Of a DNA stretch of 9,880 nt, positions 1-7,194 are shown in pieces (position 1 is the first letter of the stretch; each line of letters starts with the position of its first letter). The notes beneath the pieces are model-generated. The model saw only the letters and a list, made by a program, of their open reading frames with translations, ran no database searches and was not told where the DNA came from. Source of the DNA: Candidatus Bipolaricaulota bacterium. GTDB taxonomy: Bacteria; Bipolaricaulota; Bipolaricaulia; UBA7950; UBA9294. Location: assembly GCA_030612485.1 (NCBI GenBank), contig JAUWNS010000081.1:1-9880 (forward strand). The letters run 5' to 3'. The position numbers were made by a program, and so were the translations under genes.

Positions 1-747
1 GAAGACGCTTATCGCCGCACCCCCGATGAAGGTGGAGCCACCACGCTGCACGACGAGGACGGCGAGGAAGTTGGAGAAGGATATAGCCGCCATCGATCGT
101 AGGACGATCACCGACCACAAGAGAAGTAGCGGGCGGGAGACGATGGCCTGTTTTTCCACAGTGGTCACTCTCTCCTGAGTGGGGAGGTTGCGCCGGAGGG
201 AGATAGCAACCCAGAGGAGGAGAAGGAGTCCGGGGAGGAGGAGCCACGGTGTGCTCCCGATGCCGAACAGACCAACAACGGTGACGATCAGGAGAGGGGC
301 GAGCGCCCCGCCGAGCGTTCCTCCAGCGGAGAAGAAGGCCATTACCAGTCCACGATTATTCCCACCCCCAGTGGCAACGAGTGCGGCCGCGGCCGGGTGA
401 AAGAGAGCCGTCCCCAACCCAGAGACAAGCATCAGGAGGATCAGTTGCTCGAACGTTCCCACGCGACCGATCAGACTCATCGCGCAGATAGTGAGAAGCG
501 GGCCGACCACGACCAATAACGGTCTCTGCACCCGATCGACCAGCAGACCGAGCCCCGGCTGAGCGAGAGAACTGGTCAGGATGCGAACCGTTCCTAGCAT
601 GCCGGCCATGGCTAGTGAGAGGTCCAATCGCTTGATGAGCAGCGGAAGAAGCGGGGCGAAGAAGCTCGCGTATCCGTCGTTCAGCATGTGCCCGAAAAAG
701 AAGATGGCGGTCCGTTTCCAGGGAGTGGGTTTTGATGGTCTCGTCAC
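1..747 (-). CDS. MFS transporter, fosmidomycin-resistance (Fsr) type, N-terminal part
   Basis: Partial gene read on the reverse strand: 249 codons from a GTG at 745-747 to the window edge with no stop, so the C-terminal part is missing. It should be an inner-membrane proton-driven exporter. The reading frame shows hydrophobic segments and MFS landmarks: GHMLNDGYASFFAPLLPLL (residues 19-37, first helix), QPGLGLLVDR (63-72, the loop 2-3 motif A region), GTALFHPAAAALV (112-124) and a glycine-rich helix with SAGGTLGGALAP (140-151). The GHxLND start, the QPxLGxLVDR motif and the FHPxAAALV stretch are what I associate with the Fsr family. The GTG is the only sensible start: an in-frame TGA lies at 757-759 and the next ATG is inside helix 1. 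No Shine-Dalgarno sits at normal spacing; a good promoter is immediately upstream. The substrate cannot be read from sequence. Family call fairly sure, precise subfamily less so. Confidence 0.82.
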   Translation of the reverse strand, partial: MTRPSKPTPWKRTAIFFFGHMLNDGYASFFAPLLPLLIKRLDLSLAMAGMLGTVRILTSSLAQPGLGLLVDRVQRPLLVVVGPLLTICAMSLIGRVGTFEQLILLMLVSGLGTALFHPAAAALVATGGGNNRGLVMAFFSAGGTLGGALAPLLIVTVVGLFGIGSTPWLLLPGLLLLLWVAISLRRNLPTQERVTTVEKQAIVSRPLLLLWSVIVLRSMAAISFSNFLAVLVVQRGGSTFIGGAAISVF

Positions 748-755
748 GGTGAAGG

Positions 756-784
756 ATCATAGCGTGCCTTCTCCCTTTCGGCAA
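756..784 (-). promoter_or_regulatory. Sigma70-type promoter giving a possibly leaderless mRNA
   Basis: On the reverse strand, TTGCCG (779-784) is followed by a 17-base spacer and TATGAT (756-761), matching the -35 and -10 consensus at 4/6 and 5/6 with ideal spacing. Only eight bases (748-755) separate the -10 box from the GTG start at 745-747, so transcription would begin at or within a base or two of the start codon. This fits the absence of a properly spaced Shine-Dalgarno; the purine stretch GGGAGAAGG lies inside the spacer, about 19 bases from GTG. The start-site position is inferred. Confidence 0.5.
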
Positions 785-891
785 CCCAGTCCCAATTGGA
801 AGCACCGCCGAAGATCGGTTATGGTGAGCAAATAGTGAAGGGCTCCTCGCTATTTCGAGTGAGTAGGTGGAGAAACGGTACTGAATGAAGC

Positions 892-1073
892 GCCTCTCGC
901 AAAGACGTGAAACAGTGATGAGTAATGAGTGAAGAGTAATGAGAAAGAGCAAGAGCATTTTCTCGCAAAGACCTGTCTGCCTTGCCTGTCGCGCGTCTCT
1001 CCTTCTCCGCGTCTCTCTCTCTTCCCCTTCGCGACCTTGGCGTCTTGAGTGAGCGTAGCGAACGGGCGAGAGA
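892..1073 (-). repeat. Inverted, fragmented copies of the interspersed repeat family
   Basis: The gap between the divergent transporters (748-1156) carries reverse-complement pieces of the repeats found elsewhere in the window. Positions 892-907 are the reverse complement of 3448-3463 (the CGTCTTTGCGAGAGGC core), 961-971 repeat part of that core, and 1044-1073 are a perfect 30-base reverse complement of 8657-8686. Between them are two GAGTAATGAG units (920-929, 934-943), a CCTGTCTGCC stretch near 971-980, and two CGCGTCTC octamers at 992 and 1008, the unit of the minisatellite at 8894. No gene is supported here. The 1044-1073 repeat also covers the upstream in-frame extension of the next gene, which argues against that extension being coding. 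Confidence 0.8.
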
Positions 1074-1156
1074 GCAGCGTTTTATCAGCTGCAGTCAGGA
1101 GTTCGTTACCCACTCGAAACGACAAGGAACCTATTGAAGATAAGGGTGGAAAGAAG

Positions 1157-2332
1157 ATGAAGCAGATTTTTGTCAGCCTGTTCATCGCTGTGGCCGTTGC
1201 CATGATCGGGGTCGGGATCATCGCCCCTATTCTTCCCCTCTACGCCAAGAGTTTCGCGGCGAGCGGTCTCTCGATCGGGCTGGTCTTCTCCGCCTTCTCC
1301 CTCTCCCGTAGCCTCCTCGGTCCGCTGGTCGGGCGCCTCTCCGACCGGGTAGGGCGCAAGCGGATCCTCATGATGGGTCTCGCCGGCTACACGGTGGTCT
1401 CCCTCCTCTACGTCGCGGCGATGAGCCTATGGCAGCTCGGCCTGTTCCGCCTCCTGCAGGGGGCGGCATCTGTTATGGTCACCCCGATTGCGCAGGCCTA
1501 CATCGGGGACATCACCCCTCCTGGGAAGGAGGGGCGTTACATGAACCTCTTCTATTCCTCGTTGTTCCTCGGGATGGCAATCGGCCCGCTTCTCGGTGGC
1601 GGATTGAGCGCGCTGTGGTCCTACCAGATCCCGTTCTATGCGATGGGAGCGTTGAGTTTCATCGCCTTACTTCTAGTAGCGCGCGCCGTCCCCGCGGATC
1701 ACGGGAAGAGCGAAGCCGGGCAAAATCGACCGCAGGAGATCGCCCCGATGCGTGACGTGTTGAAGAACGACGCGGTTAAGGTGATCTGCGTCTACGTGGC
1801 GACGCGCGGTTTCTGGCGGCAGGGGTTCAACACCTTCTACCCGCTGTACGCGGTGGCCGCGAGCGGGCTCGGCGAAGCAAGCATCGGAATAGTCCTCTCA
1901 GTGTACATGCTCGGCGGGGGACTCCTTCAGATTCCGTTTGGGTTCCTTGCCGATCGCTACCCTCGTTTCCCGCAGATCGTCCTTGGGAGCACCCTGCCCC
2001 CGCTCCTCCTCCTCGCCATTCCATTTGTACACAAGATGTGGATGGTAATCCTCATTACCTTTGCCATGGGGGCCTTCTCCGCCCTGTCTCGGGCGTCGAT
2101 CCTCGCTATCCGCACCGAGCTTGGGCGGAGACACGGTATGGGAACCCTGGCCGGTCTGCAGGGAGGAGCGTTCGCTGTGGGGCAGATGGTGGGACCACTG
2201 GCGTACGGAGCGGTGGCCGACTTTGTTGGCTTGACAGCGGTCTTCCCGTTCGGAAGCGCAGTCGGACTCTTAGGGACCGGGTTCGTCATCGGGTGGTTCC
2301 GCCGCTGGCAACGAGAAGGGAATCCGGTCTAG
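1157..2332 (+). CDS. MFS transporter, drug:H+ antiporter (DHA1-like) type
   Basis: Complete 391-residue major facilitator protein of normal length for a 12-helix, inner-membrane, proton-coupled exporter. Visible signatures: motif A GRLSDRVGRKR (59-69) between helices 2 and 3; a motif-B-like RLLQGAASVMVTPIAQAYIGD (98-118); motif C GMAIGPLLGGGL (139-150), typical of antiporters; a hydrophilic central loop about 180-205; and a second motif-A-like GFLADRYPR (262-270) in the C-terminal half. The ATG at 1157 was chosen because GGTGGAAAG lies just upstream, the first helix begins at once (MKQIFVSLFIAVAVAMIG), and the 36-codon upstream extension is repeat-derived (1044-1073). It is divergent from the Fsr-type transporter and convergent with the lipoprotein gene, whose stop overlaps its own. 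Substrate unknown; multidrug efflux is the family default. Confidence 0.93.
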   Translation: MKQIFVSLFIAVAVAMIGVGIIAPILPLYAKSFAASGLSIGLVFSAFSLSRSLLGPLVGRLSDRVGRKRILMMGLAGYTVVSLLYVAAMSLWQLGLFRLLQGAASVMVTPIAQAYIGDITPPGKEGRYMNLFYSSLFLGMAIGPLLGGGLSALWSYQIPFYAMGALSFIALLLVARAVPADHGKSEAGQNRPQEIAPMRDVLKNDAVKVICVYVATRGFWRQGFNTFYPLYAVAASGLGEASIGIVLSVYMLGGGLLQIPFGFLADRYPRFPQIVLGSTLPPLLLLAIPFVHKMWMVILITFAMGAFSALSRASILAIRTELGRRHGMGTLAGLQGGAFAVGQMVGPLAYGAVADFVGLTAVFPFGSAVGLLGTGFVIGWFRRWQREGNPV

Positions 2333-3129
2333 AGGATCCCCTCGACAAACTGGGAAGAGAGATCCTCAGGATGGCCGACGTAGCGGATTACCCCTTGCCG
2401 GTCGAGGAGAAATGTGCGCGGGACTCCAACGAGTGAGCTGCTCACCCCGTAGAGCTGGGTGATCGGGCTGCCGCTTTTTTCTCCTGGCTCCCACACGCTG
2501 ACGAAATCGTTGTAATCGTGTGAGACTAGAAAGTCGATCGCGTCCTGCTCCTGTCCGTCGGTGCTGACAGCGATGATGACCAAGCCGCTCTCTGCATGCT
2601 GATCGTAGAGATCCTGTAGGTGGGGCATGCTCGCCTTGCAAGGGGAACACCATGCCCCCCAGAATTCGAGGAGAACGACGTCTCCACGGAAATCGGAAAG
2701 GGTAATCTCCCCCCCGTCCGTGGTATGAGCAATGAAATCCGGGGCGGTCGTTCCAACGATGATCCCGACCGGAGGGCCGGTTGTGTCGACCGTGATCGTA
2801 AGCTGTGCGCTCTCCTCCTGACCCTTCCCATCGGTAACGGTCAAGCGGGCGGGGAAGGTTCCCCCATCCTCGTATGTGTGACGAACGATGATGTTGAAGG
2901 CATCGTTCTCTATTGCCGGCGATCCGTCTCCGAAGTCGAGGAGGTAAGAGATCCCTGTTCCACTTTGATCCTCGCAGTGGGAGAGATCGAACGCGACCTC
3001 AAGCGGTGCCGGTCCGCTAATAACAGCGGCGTTCAACATGGCGATCGGGCCTTGATCACACCCACTCAGTACGGGAAGAAGTGCGCAGAGCGCGATGAGA
3101 GCGATCATAGAATGGCGAGACAAGCGCAC
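2329..3129 (-). CDS. Exported lipoprotein with PKD domain and TlpA/ResA-like thioredoxin domain
   Basis: A 266-residue protein on the reverse strand. Residues 1-24 form a lipoprotein signal peptide (basic start, hydrophobic core, lipobox L21-S-G-C24), so it should be anchored by Cys24 outside the cytoplasmic membrane. About 31-114 is an immunoglobulin-like PKD domain (YLLDFGDGSP at 62-71, HTYEDGGTFPARLTVTDGKG at 84-103). About 124-266 is a TlpA/ResA/AhpC-like thioredoxin fold: TAPDF (128-132), LSDFRGDVVLLEFWGAWC, active-site W160-C-S-P-C164 and the cis-proline region VGVPRTFLLD (P237). Known relatives are membrane-tethered thiol-disulfide reductases acting in cytochrome c maturation or disulfide repair; the partner is unknown here and no cytochrome genes are adjacent. 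Start is GTG at 3127-3129, supported by AGAGGTGA upstream; Met8 is the alternative. The two-domain order is the odd feature. Confidence 0.9.
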   Translation of the reverse strand: MRLSRHSMIALIALCALLPVLSGCDQGPIAMLNAAVISGPAPLEVAFDLSHCEDQSGTGISYLLDFGDGSPAIENDAFNIIVRHTYEDGGTFPARLTVTDGKGQEESAQLTITVDTTGPPVGIIVGTTAPDFIAHTTDGGEITLSDFRGDVVLLEFWGAWCSPCKASMPHLQDLYDQHAESGLVIIAVSTDGQEQDAIDFLVSHDYNDFVSVWEPGEKSGSPITQLYGVSSSLVGVPRTFLLDRQGVIRYVGHPEDLSSQFVEGIL

Positions 3130-3283
3130 GTGAAATCACCTCTTTAGCGTAGCCTATAGAAAGGGACCATCCCGCAAAAGAGCGGTCGACCTTCGAATAC
3201 AGGACATAGCCATGCTCTTTCGTCGGGATCGTTGTCACACAAGAGAAACGGACAAATAACCGGTTCCTTCTCGTTTCGCCTGT

Positions 3284-3307
3284 AGGGGCGGTTCGCAAAC
3301 CGCCCCT
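3284..3307. repeat. REP-like perfect palindrome (AGGGGCGGTT / AACCGCCCCT)
   Basis: A perfect 10-bp inverted repeat (3284-3293 and 3298-3307) around a CGCA loop. It lies in the gap between the divergent lipoprotein gene and ileS, where no transcript is expected to end and without a T-run, so a terminator is unlikely. The AGGGGCGG...CCGCCCCT form is common as dispersed REP-like or MITE-like palindromes in environmental bacterial genomes; that comparison is from memory. A weaker hairpin with CCGGT/ACCGG arms follows at 3339-3359. Confidence 0.7.
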
Positions 3308-3428
3308 GCTTCTAATTTCGGTTTGCACGGAACGGATGCCGGTTGCGAAGCGAGACCGGAGGTCGAAGAGAATTCACCGCGAAGAGCACGAAGAATGGAA
3401 TTCGGTTCTAGTTCTTCCCTATGTAACG

Positions 3429-3523
3429 CTTTCCTTGGCGATCTTTGCGTCTTTGCGAGAGGCACAAGCTGTCTCTCGCCCGCTCGCTATGCTCGCTTAA
3501 GCCGCAAAGATCGCCAAGAAAGG
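3429..3523 (+). repeat. MITE-like hairpin unit with about 16-21 bp inverted ends
   Basis: The left end, CTTTCCTTGGCGATCTTTGCG (3429-3449 region), is nearly the reverse complement of the right end at 3503-3523: sixteen bases pair perfectly, followed by a one-base slip. Inside, GCGAGAG (3455-3461) pairs with CTCTCGC (3473-3479). The unit can therefore fold into a long interrupted hairpin of about 95 bases. It has no coding capacity beyond chance frames. Related units start again at about 3568 and 8751, and a left-truncated one ends at about 8707. This is the basic unit of the family that fills the gaps in this window. Confidence 0.78.
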
Positions 3524-3693
3524 CCCTAACTGAGTTCCAAGCATCTTGTTCTCTTCATCCATTTACGCTTTCCTTGGCGATCTTCGCGTCTTTGCGAGAG
3601 GCACAAGCATTTCTCTCGCCCGTTCGTTACGCTCACTCAAGCCGCCAAGGTGTCGCGACACCAAGATCGCTGAGGAATATTGGTCTTCACTCT
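3472..3693 (+). repeat. Composite interspersed repeat, direct copy 1
   Basis: Positions 3472-3643 align without gaps to 8657-8828, with 12 mismatches in 172 bases counted by eye (about 93% identity). The copies then differ in an inner segment and re-join at GGAATATTGGTCTTCACTCT (ends 3693 and 8892). The block holds the right half of one hairpin unit, a linker (CCCTAACTGAGTTCCAAGCA...), and a second full unit beginning about 3568. In this copy the second unit is interrupted by the 14-base palindrome GGTGTCGCGACACC (3649-3662), flanked by CCAAG-type direct repeats. Just downstream lie a run of eight C (3699-3706) and another hairpin at 3713-3733 (CTGTGCCG / CGGCAGACAG). The gap 3130-4008 contains no supported gene. 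Confidence 0.85.
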
Positions 3694-3750
3694 CCCCTCC
3701 CCCCCCGTCTACCTGTGCCGGTACGGCAGACAGATTTCTGCGGCTCGGCG

Positions 3751-3773
3751 AGAGACTCATCTCTTGAGTCTTT
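3751..3773 (+). other. Hairpin in the ileS upstream region, function unknown
   Basis: AGAGACTCA (3751-3759) pairs with TGAGTCTTT (3765-3773) across a five-base loop, giving eight Watson-Crick pairs and one wobble. It lies upstream of the candidate ileS promoter. No T-box consensus (AGGGTGG followed by ACCGCG) is visible nearby, so I do not assign a regulatory role. It may be part of the surrounding repeat-rich DNA. Confidence 0.35.
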
Positions 3774-3820
3774 CTCTGGAGGGTACCTGTGGAGGTGGCA
3801 AGGGGCAACCCTGTATTCTC

Positions 3821-3849
3821 TTGATTCCAGGGCTTTTCGGCGCTAAGAT
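3821..3849 (+). promoter_or_regulatory. Candidate promoter for ileS(-purA)
   Basis: TTGATT (3821-3826), a 17-base spacer and TAAGAT (3844-3849) each match 4/6 of the sigma70 consensus, about 160 bases before ileS. A second -10-like TATATT (3905-3910) lies nearer the gene but has no good -35. A short GC hairpin, GCCCCG-CTGA-CGGGGC (3916-3931), lies in the leader; it is not followed by a clean T-run. Which element is used cannot be decided from sequence. Confidence 0.35.
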
Positions 3850-4008
3850 GAGCTGTGATCGAATCATGGCAAAGAGAAATGTAGTTTTTCGACCGCTTCT
3901 CATCTATATTACCGTGCCCCGCTGACGGGGCGTTTCGCAGGTTCTACATCTTTTGTTCCCTGGTGTGTATGATTCCAGAAGGTTCGTCTGTTTCCAAAGG
4001 AGAGAGCG

Positions 4009-7000
4009 ATGTCAAGGTATGAGAAGTTGATCAAGAACCCCATCCTTCGCGAAAAGGAGATCCTCGCGTTGTGGAAGGAGGAAGGGACGTTCCAGGAGTC
4101 GCTCGCCGCGACGGTGGACGGCCCACGATACGTCTTCTTCGAGGGGCCGCCGACGGCGAACGGAAAGCCGCACTTCGGGCACTTGATGCCGCGTGTCTAC
4201 AAGGATCTATTTCCACGCTACAAGACGATGCAAGGATTCTACGTCGCCCGCAAGGGGGGGTGGGATACACACGGTCTCCCGGTCGAGCTCGAGGTGGAGA
4301 AGGAGATCGGCTTAAACAGCAAGCCGGAGATCGAATCCTACGGGGTGGAGAAGTTCGTCGAGCGCTGCAAGGAGTCGGTCTGGAAGTACAAAGGCGAATG
4401 GGAGCGGATGATCGAGCGGATGGGGTTCTGGATCGACCTCGAGAACGCGTATGTCACCTACACCGACGACTACATCGAGACCGTCTGGTGGGAGCTCGCA
4501 CAGATGTTCGATCGCGGACTCCTCTATCGGGGACATAAGGTTCTCCCCTATTGCCCCCGCTGCGGAACCGGCCTCTCCTCCCACGAGGTGGCACAGGGAT
4601 ACCGCACGGTGAAAGATCCCTCGCTATCGGTGCGAATGCGGATCGTCTCCGCCGAAGTAGCACGCTACGAGGTAGCGCGCTACAAGGAGGATCTCCCAGG
4701 GAAGACTTCGCTCCTCACCTGGACGACGACCCCGTGGACCCTCCCGGCGAACGTTGGGTTGGCGATCGCTGCACGCGAGACCTACGTCGAGGTGGAGCAG
4801 AGCGGTGAGCGGTTGATCCTTGCGAAGGAACTCCTCGATCAGGCACTGGATGGGGATTATCGTATCGTGCGTGAGATCCCGGGCGAGGACCTCATCGGCC
4901 TTTCCTACGAGCCTCCGTATCGGCTGTTAGACGACGAACGGGCCTACCGCGTCCACGCGGCCGATTTCGTCAACATGGAGGAGGGGACGGGGATTGTGCA
5001 CACCGCGCCCGCGTTCGGGGAGGACGACTATCTCCTCGGCCAGGAGAAGAACCTTCCCTTCTTTCATCCGGTCGACCTATCCGGTGCGTTCACCGAGGAG
5101 TTCCCCCTCTGCGCGGGGACCTTTGTCAAGGACGCCGACCAGACGATCATCGATGACCTGAAAGCACGCGGCATCCTCTATCGATTCGCTCTGTACGAGC
5201 ACGATTACCCATTCTGCTGGCGCTGCGGCACCCCCCTCCTCTACTACGCCATGGATTCCTGGTACATCAAGACGACCGCGGTGAAAGAGGAGCTGATCGC
5301 GAACAACCGTGCGATCAACTGGTATCCGCCCCACATCGGTGAGGGTCGGCTCGGCGACTTCCTCGCCAACCTCAAGGACTGGGCCCTGTCGCGGGACCGC
5401 TACTGGGGGACGCCGCTCAACCTGTGGATCTGCGATGCCTGCGAAGAGACGATCGCGGTGGGGAGTCGGGAGGATATGGTCGAACGTTCCCTCGACAAGG
5501 AACTCGCACGCACGGTCGAGCTCCATCGTCCGTACATAGACAAGGTCGAACTTGCGTGTCCGAAGTGTGGCAAGACAATGCACCGGGTTTCGAACGTGAT
5601 CGACACTTGGTTCGACTCGGGGTCGATGCACACCGCTCAGTGGCACTACCCGTTCGAGAACGAGGAGATCTTTAAGGAGAGCTTCCCTGCCGACTTCATC
5701 TGCGAGGCAATCGACCAGACGCGCGGTTGGTTCTACACCCTGCTTGCCACGAGCACGATCGTCCATGGGGAGGCCCCGTTCCGAAACTGCATCGTCACCG
5801 GCCTCGGCCTCGACGAAGACGGGATCAAGATGAGCAAGAGCAAGGGGAACGTCATCGACCCGTGGGAGTTGGTCGACCTATACGGGGCCGACTGCCTCCG
5901 CTGGTACTTCTATTCTTCGAGCGCCCCATGGAAGTCGAAGCGCCTTGGGAAGGATGCGGTCAAGGAGCCGCTCTACCGTTTCCTCGACACCCTGCGGAAC
6001 ACATATGACTTCTTCGCTCTGTACGCCTCGATCGACGACTTCGATCCTCAGGTTCACCGTGCGAGCGAGAAAGATCTGAGTGTGCTCGATCGCTGGGTCC
6101 TCTCCCGGTTTTCGACGACGGTGAAGAACGTGGCCGACGCGCTCGATCACTACGACGTGATCTCCGCCACCGGCACAATAGAAGGCTTCCTCGATGAGGT
6201 CTCAAACTGGTATATTCGCTCTTCGCGGCGCAGGTTCTGGAAGGGGGGGATGGAGCCGGACAAGATCGCCGCGTACAGAACCCTGTACAAAGTTCTGATC
6301 GACCTCTCCAAGGTGATTGCCCCGTTTGTTCCGTTCATCAGTGAGGCGATCTACCGGCGACTGCGGACCACGGAAGATCCGGGTAGCGTCCACCTCTGCC
6401 GTTACCCACAGGCCGACCCTGCACGGATCGATGCGGATCTCGATCTGGAGATGATCCTGGCGCGAGGGATCGTCTCCCTCGGACACCAGGCGCGCCATCG
6501 GGCGCAGGTAAAGGTTCGTCAGCCCCTCGCTCGCGTCCTTGTCACCAGTAGTGACGCAGAGGAGACTCATTTCTCAGAGGAGGTCCTCGCGCTCGTTAAG
6601 GCGGAACTGAACGTGGAGGAGATCATGCTCGTGCCGAGCCTCGCTCCCTACATGGAGGAATCACCTGTTCCCAACTTCAGCACCCTAGGACCTCGCCTTG
6701 GTGCGCACGCGCAAGGCATCGCCGAATGGATCAAAGGGCAGAAAGCGACTGACCTCCATGAGGCACTTCGTTCGGGATCGGCCTTGTTCGAGATCGATGG
6801 AGAGTCGGTAACGATCAACGCGGAGGACGTCTCCTTCGAGGCGACCCTCCCCACAGGGCTCATCCTCGTCGAGGAAGGGGATCTTCACCTACTTCTAGAC
6901 ACGATTCTCGATGATGCGTTGCGTGAGAAGGGGCTGGTGCGCGAGGTTATCCACCGGATACAGGTATTAAGGAAAGACGCGGGGTTCGAGGTGACCGACC

Positions 7001-7194
7001 GTATCGCTCTCGGCTATCATGCTGATGAGCAGATCGCCGCGGTGATCGCGGAGAATCGCGAAACGATCGCTTCCGAGATCCTTGCGCTAAAAGTAGAACC
7101 GACCCTTGAGGGAGAACACGAGTTTCAGAAGGAACTCCGCATCGATGAATCGTCGATCACGTTCGGGCTCTCACGGATAGTGGGTAGTAAATAG
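4009..7194 (+). CDS. ileS: Isoleucyl-tRNA synthetase, type 2 (eukaryote-like)
   Basis: A 1061-residue class Ia aminoacyl-tRNA synthetase that charges tRNA-Ile with isoleucine using ATP in the cytoplasm. The catalytic fold carries the HIGH motif as H55-F-G-H58 (GPPTANGKPHFGH), GWDTHGLPVE (84-93) and K607-M-S-K-S611. The CP1 editing domain is present (TWTTTPWTLPAN 237-248; GTGIVHTAPAFGEDDY 326-341), so mischarged Val-tRNA can be hydrolysed. Four CxxC pairs (182/185, 403/406, 475/478, 517/520) correspond to the two zinc sites known in Thermus-type IleRS. The anticodon-binding C-terminal half follows from about 680. The length and the GPPTANGKP form fit the type 2 group rather than the roughly 930-residue E. 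coli type. ATG at 4009 follows AAAGGAGAGAG at good spacing. The last residues IVGSK and the stop lie inside a 21-bp tandem repeat. purA follows after 148 bp. Confidence 0.97.
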   Translation: MSRYEKLIKNPILREKEILALWKEEGTFQESLAATVDGPRYVFFEGPPTANGKPHFGHLMPRVYKDLFPRYKTMQGFYVARKGGWDTHGLPVELEVEKEIGLNSKPEIESYGVEKFVERCKESVWKYKGEWERMIERMGFWIDLENAYVTYTDDYIETVWWELAQMFDRGLLYRGHKVLPYCPRCGTGLSSHEVAQGYRTVKDPSLSVRMRIVSAEVARYEVARYKEDLPGKTSLLTWTTTPWTLPANVGLAIAARETYVEVEQSGERLILAKELLDQALDGDYRIVREIPGEDLIGLSYEPPYRLLDDERAYRVHAADFVNMEEGTGIVHTAPAFGEDDYLLGQEKNLPFFHPVDLSGAFTEEFPLCAGTFVKDADQTIIDDLKARGILYRFALYEHDYPFCWRCGTPLLYYAMDSWYIKTTAVKEELIANNRAINWYPPHIGEGRLGDFLANLKDWALSRDRYWGTPLNLWICDACEETIAVGSREDMVERSLDKELARTVELHRPYIDKVELACPKCGKTMHRVSNVIDTWFDSGSMHTAQWHYPFENEEIFKESFPADFICEAIDQTRGWFYTLLATSTIVHGEAPFRNCIVTGLGLDEDGIKMSKSKGNVIDPWELVDLYGADCLRWYFYSSSAPWKSKRLGKDAVKEPLYRFLDTLRNTYDFFALYASIDDFDPQVHRASEKDLSVLDRWVLSRFSTTVKNVADALDHYDVISATGTIEGFLDEVSNWYIRSSRRRFWKGGMEPDKIAAYRTLYKVLIDLSKVIAPFVPFISEAIYRRLRTTEDPGSVHLCRYPQADPARIDADLDLEMILARGIVSLGHQARHRAQVKVRQPLARVLVTSSDAEETHFSEEVLALVKAELNVEEIMLVPSLAPYMEESPVPNFSTLGPRLGAHAQGIAEWIKGQKATDLHEALRSGSALFEIDGESVTINAEDVSFEATLPTGLILVEEGDLHLLLDTILDDALREKGLVREVIHRIQVLRKDAGFEVTDRIALGYHADEQIAAVIAENRETIASEILALKVEPTLEGEHEFQKELRIDESSITFGLSRIVGSK

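Noticed and set aside
356..958. 200-residue open frame on the reverse strand across the Fsr-type gene
   Set aside because: Arg/Ser/His-rich, no hydrophobic segments, and it overlaps the real transporter frame, which shows MFS motifs throughout.
1049..1156. 36-codon N-terminal extension of the plus-strand MFS transporter
   Set aside because: Bases 1044-1073 are a reverse-complement copy of the interspersed repeat, and the ATG at 1157 has a Shine-Dalgarno and begins directly with the first membrane helix.
2328..2342. TCTAGAGGATCCCC, resembling an XbaI-BamHI cloning-vector polylinker
   Set aside because: Both overlapping genes read sensibly through it (transporter end GNPV, lipoprotein end FVEGIL) and no further polylinker sequence follows; chance match.
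3284..3307. Rho-independent terminator
   Set aside because: No T-run on either side, and the flanking genes are transcribed away from it.
3546..3650. Open frame reading AFLGDLRVFARGTS, repeated near 8731-8830 with almost the same protein sequence
   Set aside because: The similarity comes from the nucleotide repeat (3568 and 8751 units). Differences are spread over all codon positions, no Shine-Dalgarno is present, and the frame runs through the hairpin arms.
3751..3830. Possible T-box leader before ileS
   Set aside because: A hairpin and a GGAGGGTACC stretch are present, but the conserved AGGGTGG...ACCGCG core and a terminator/antiterminator pair are not visible.
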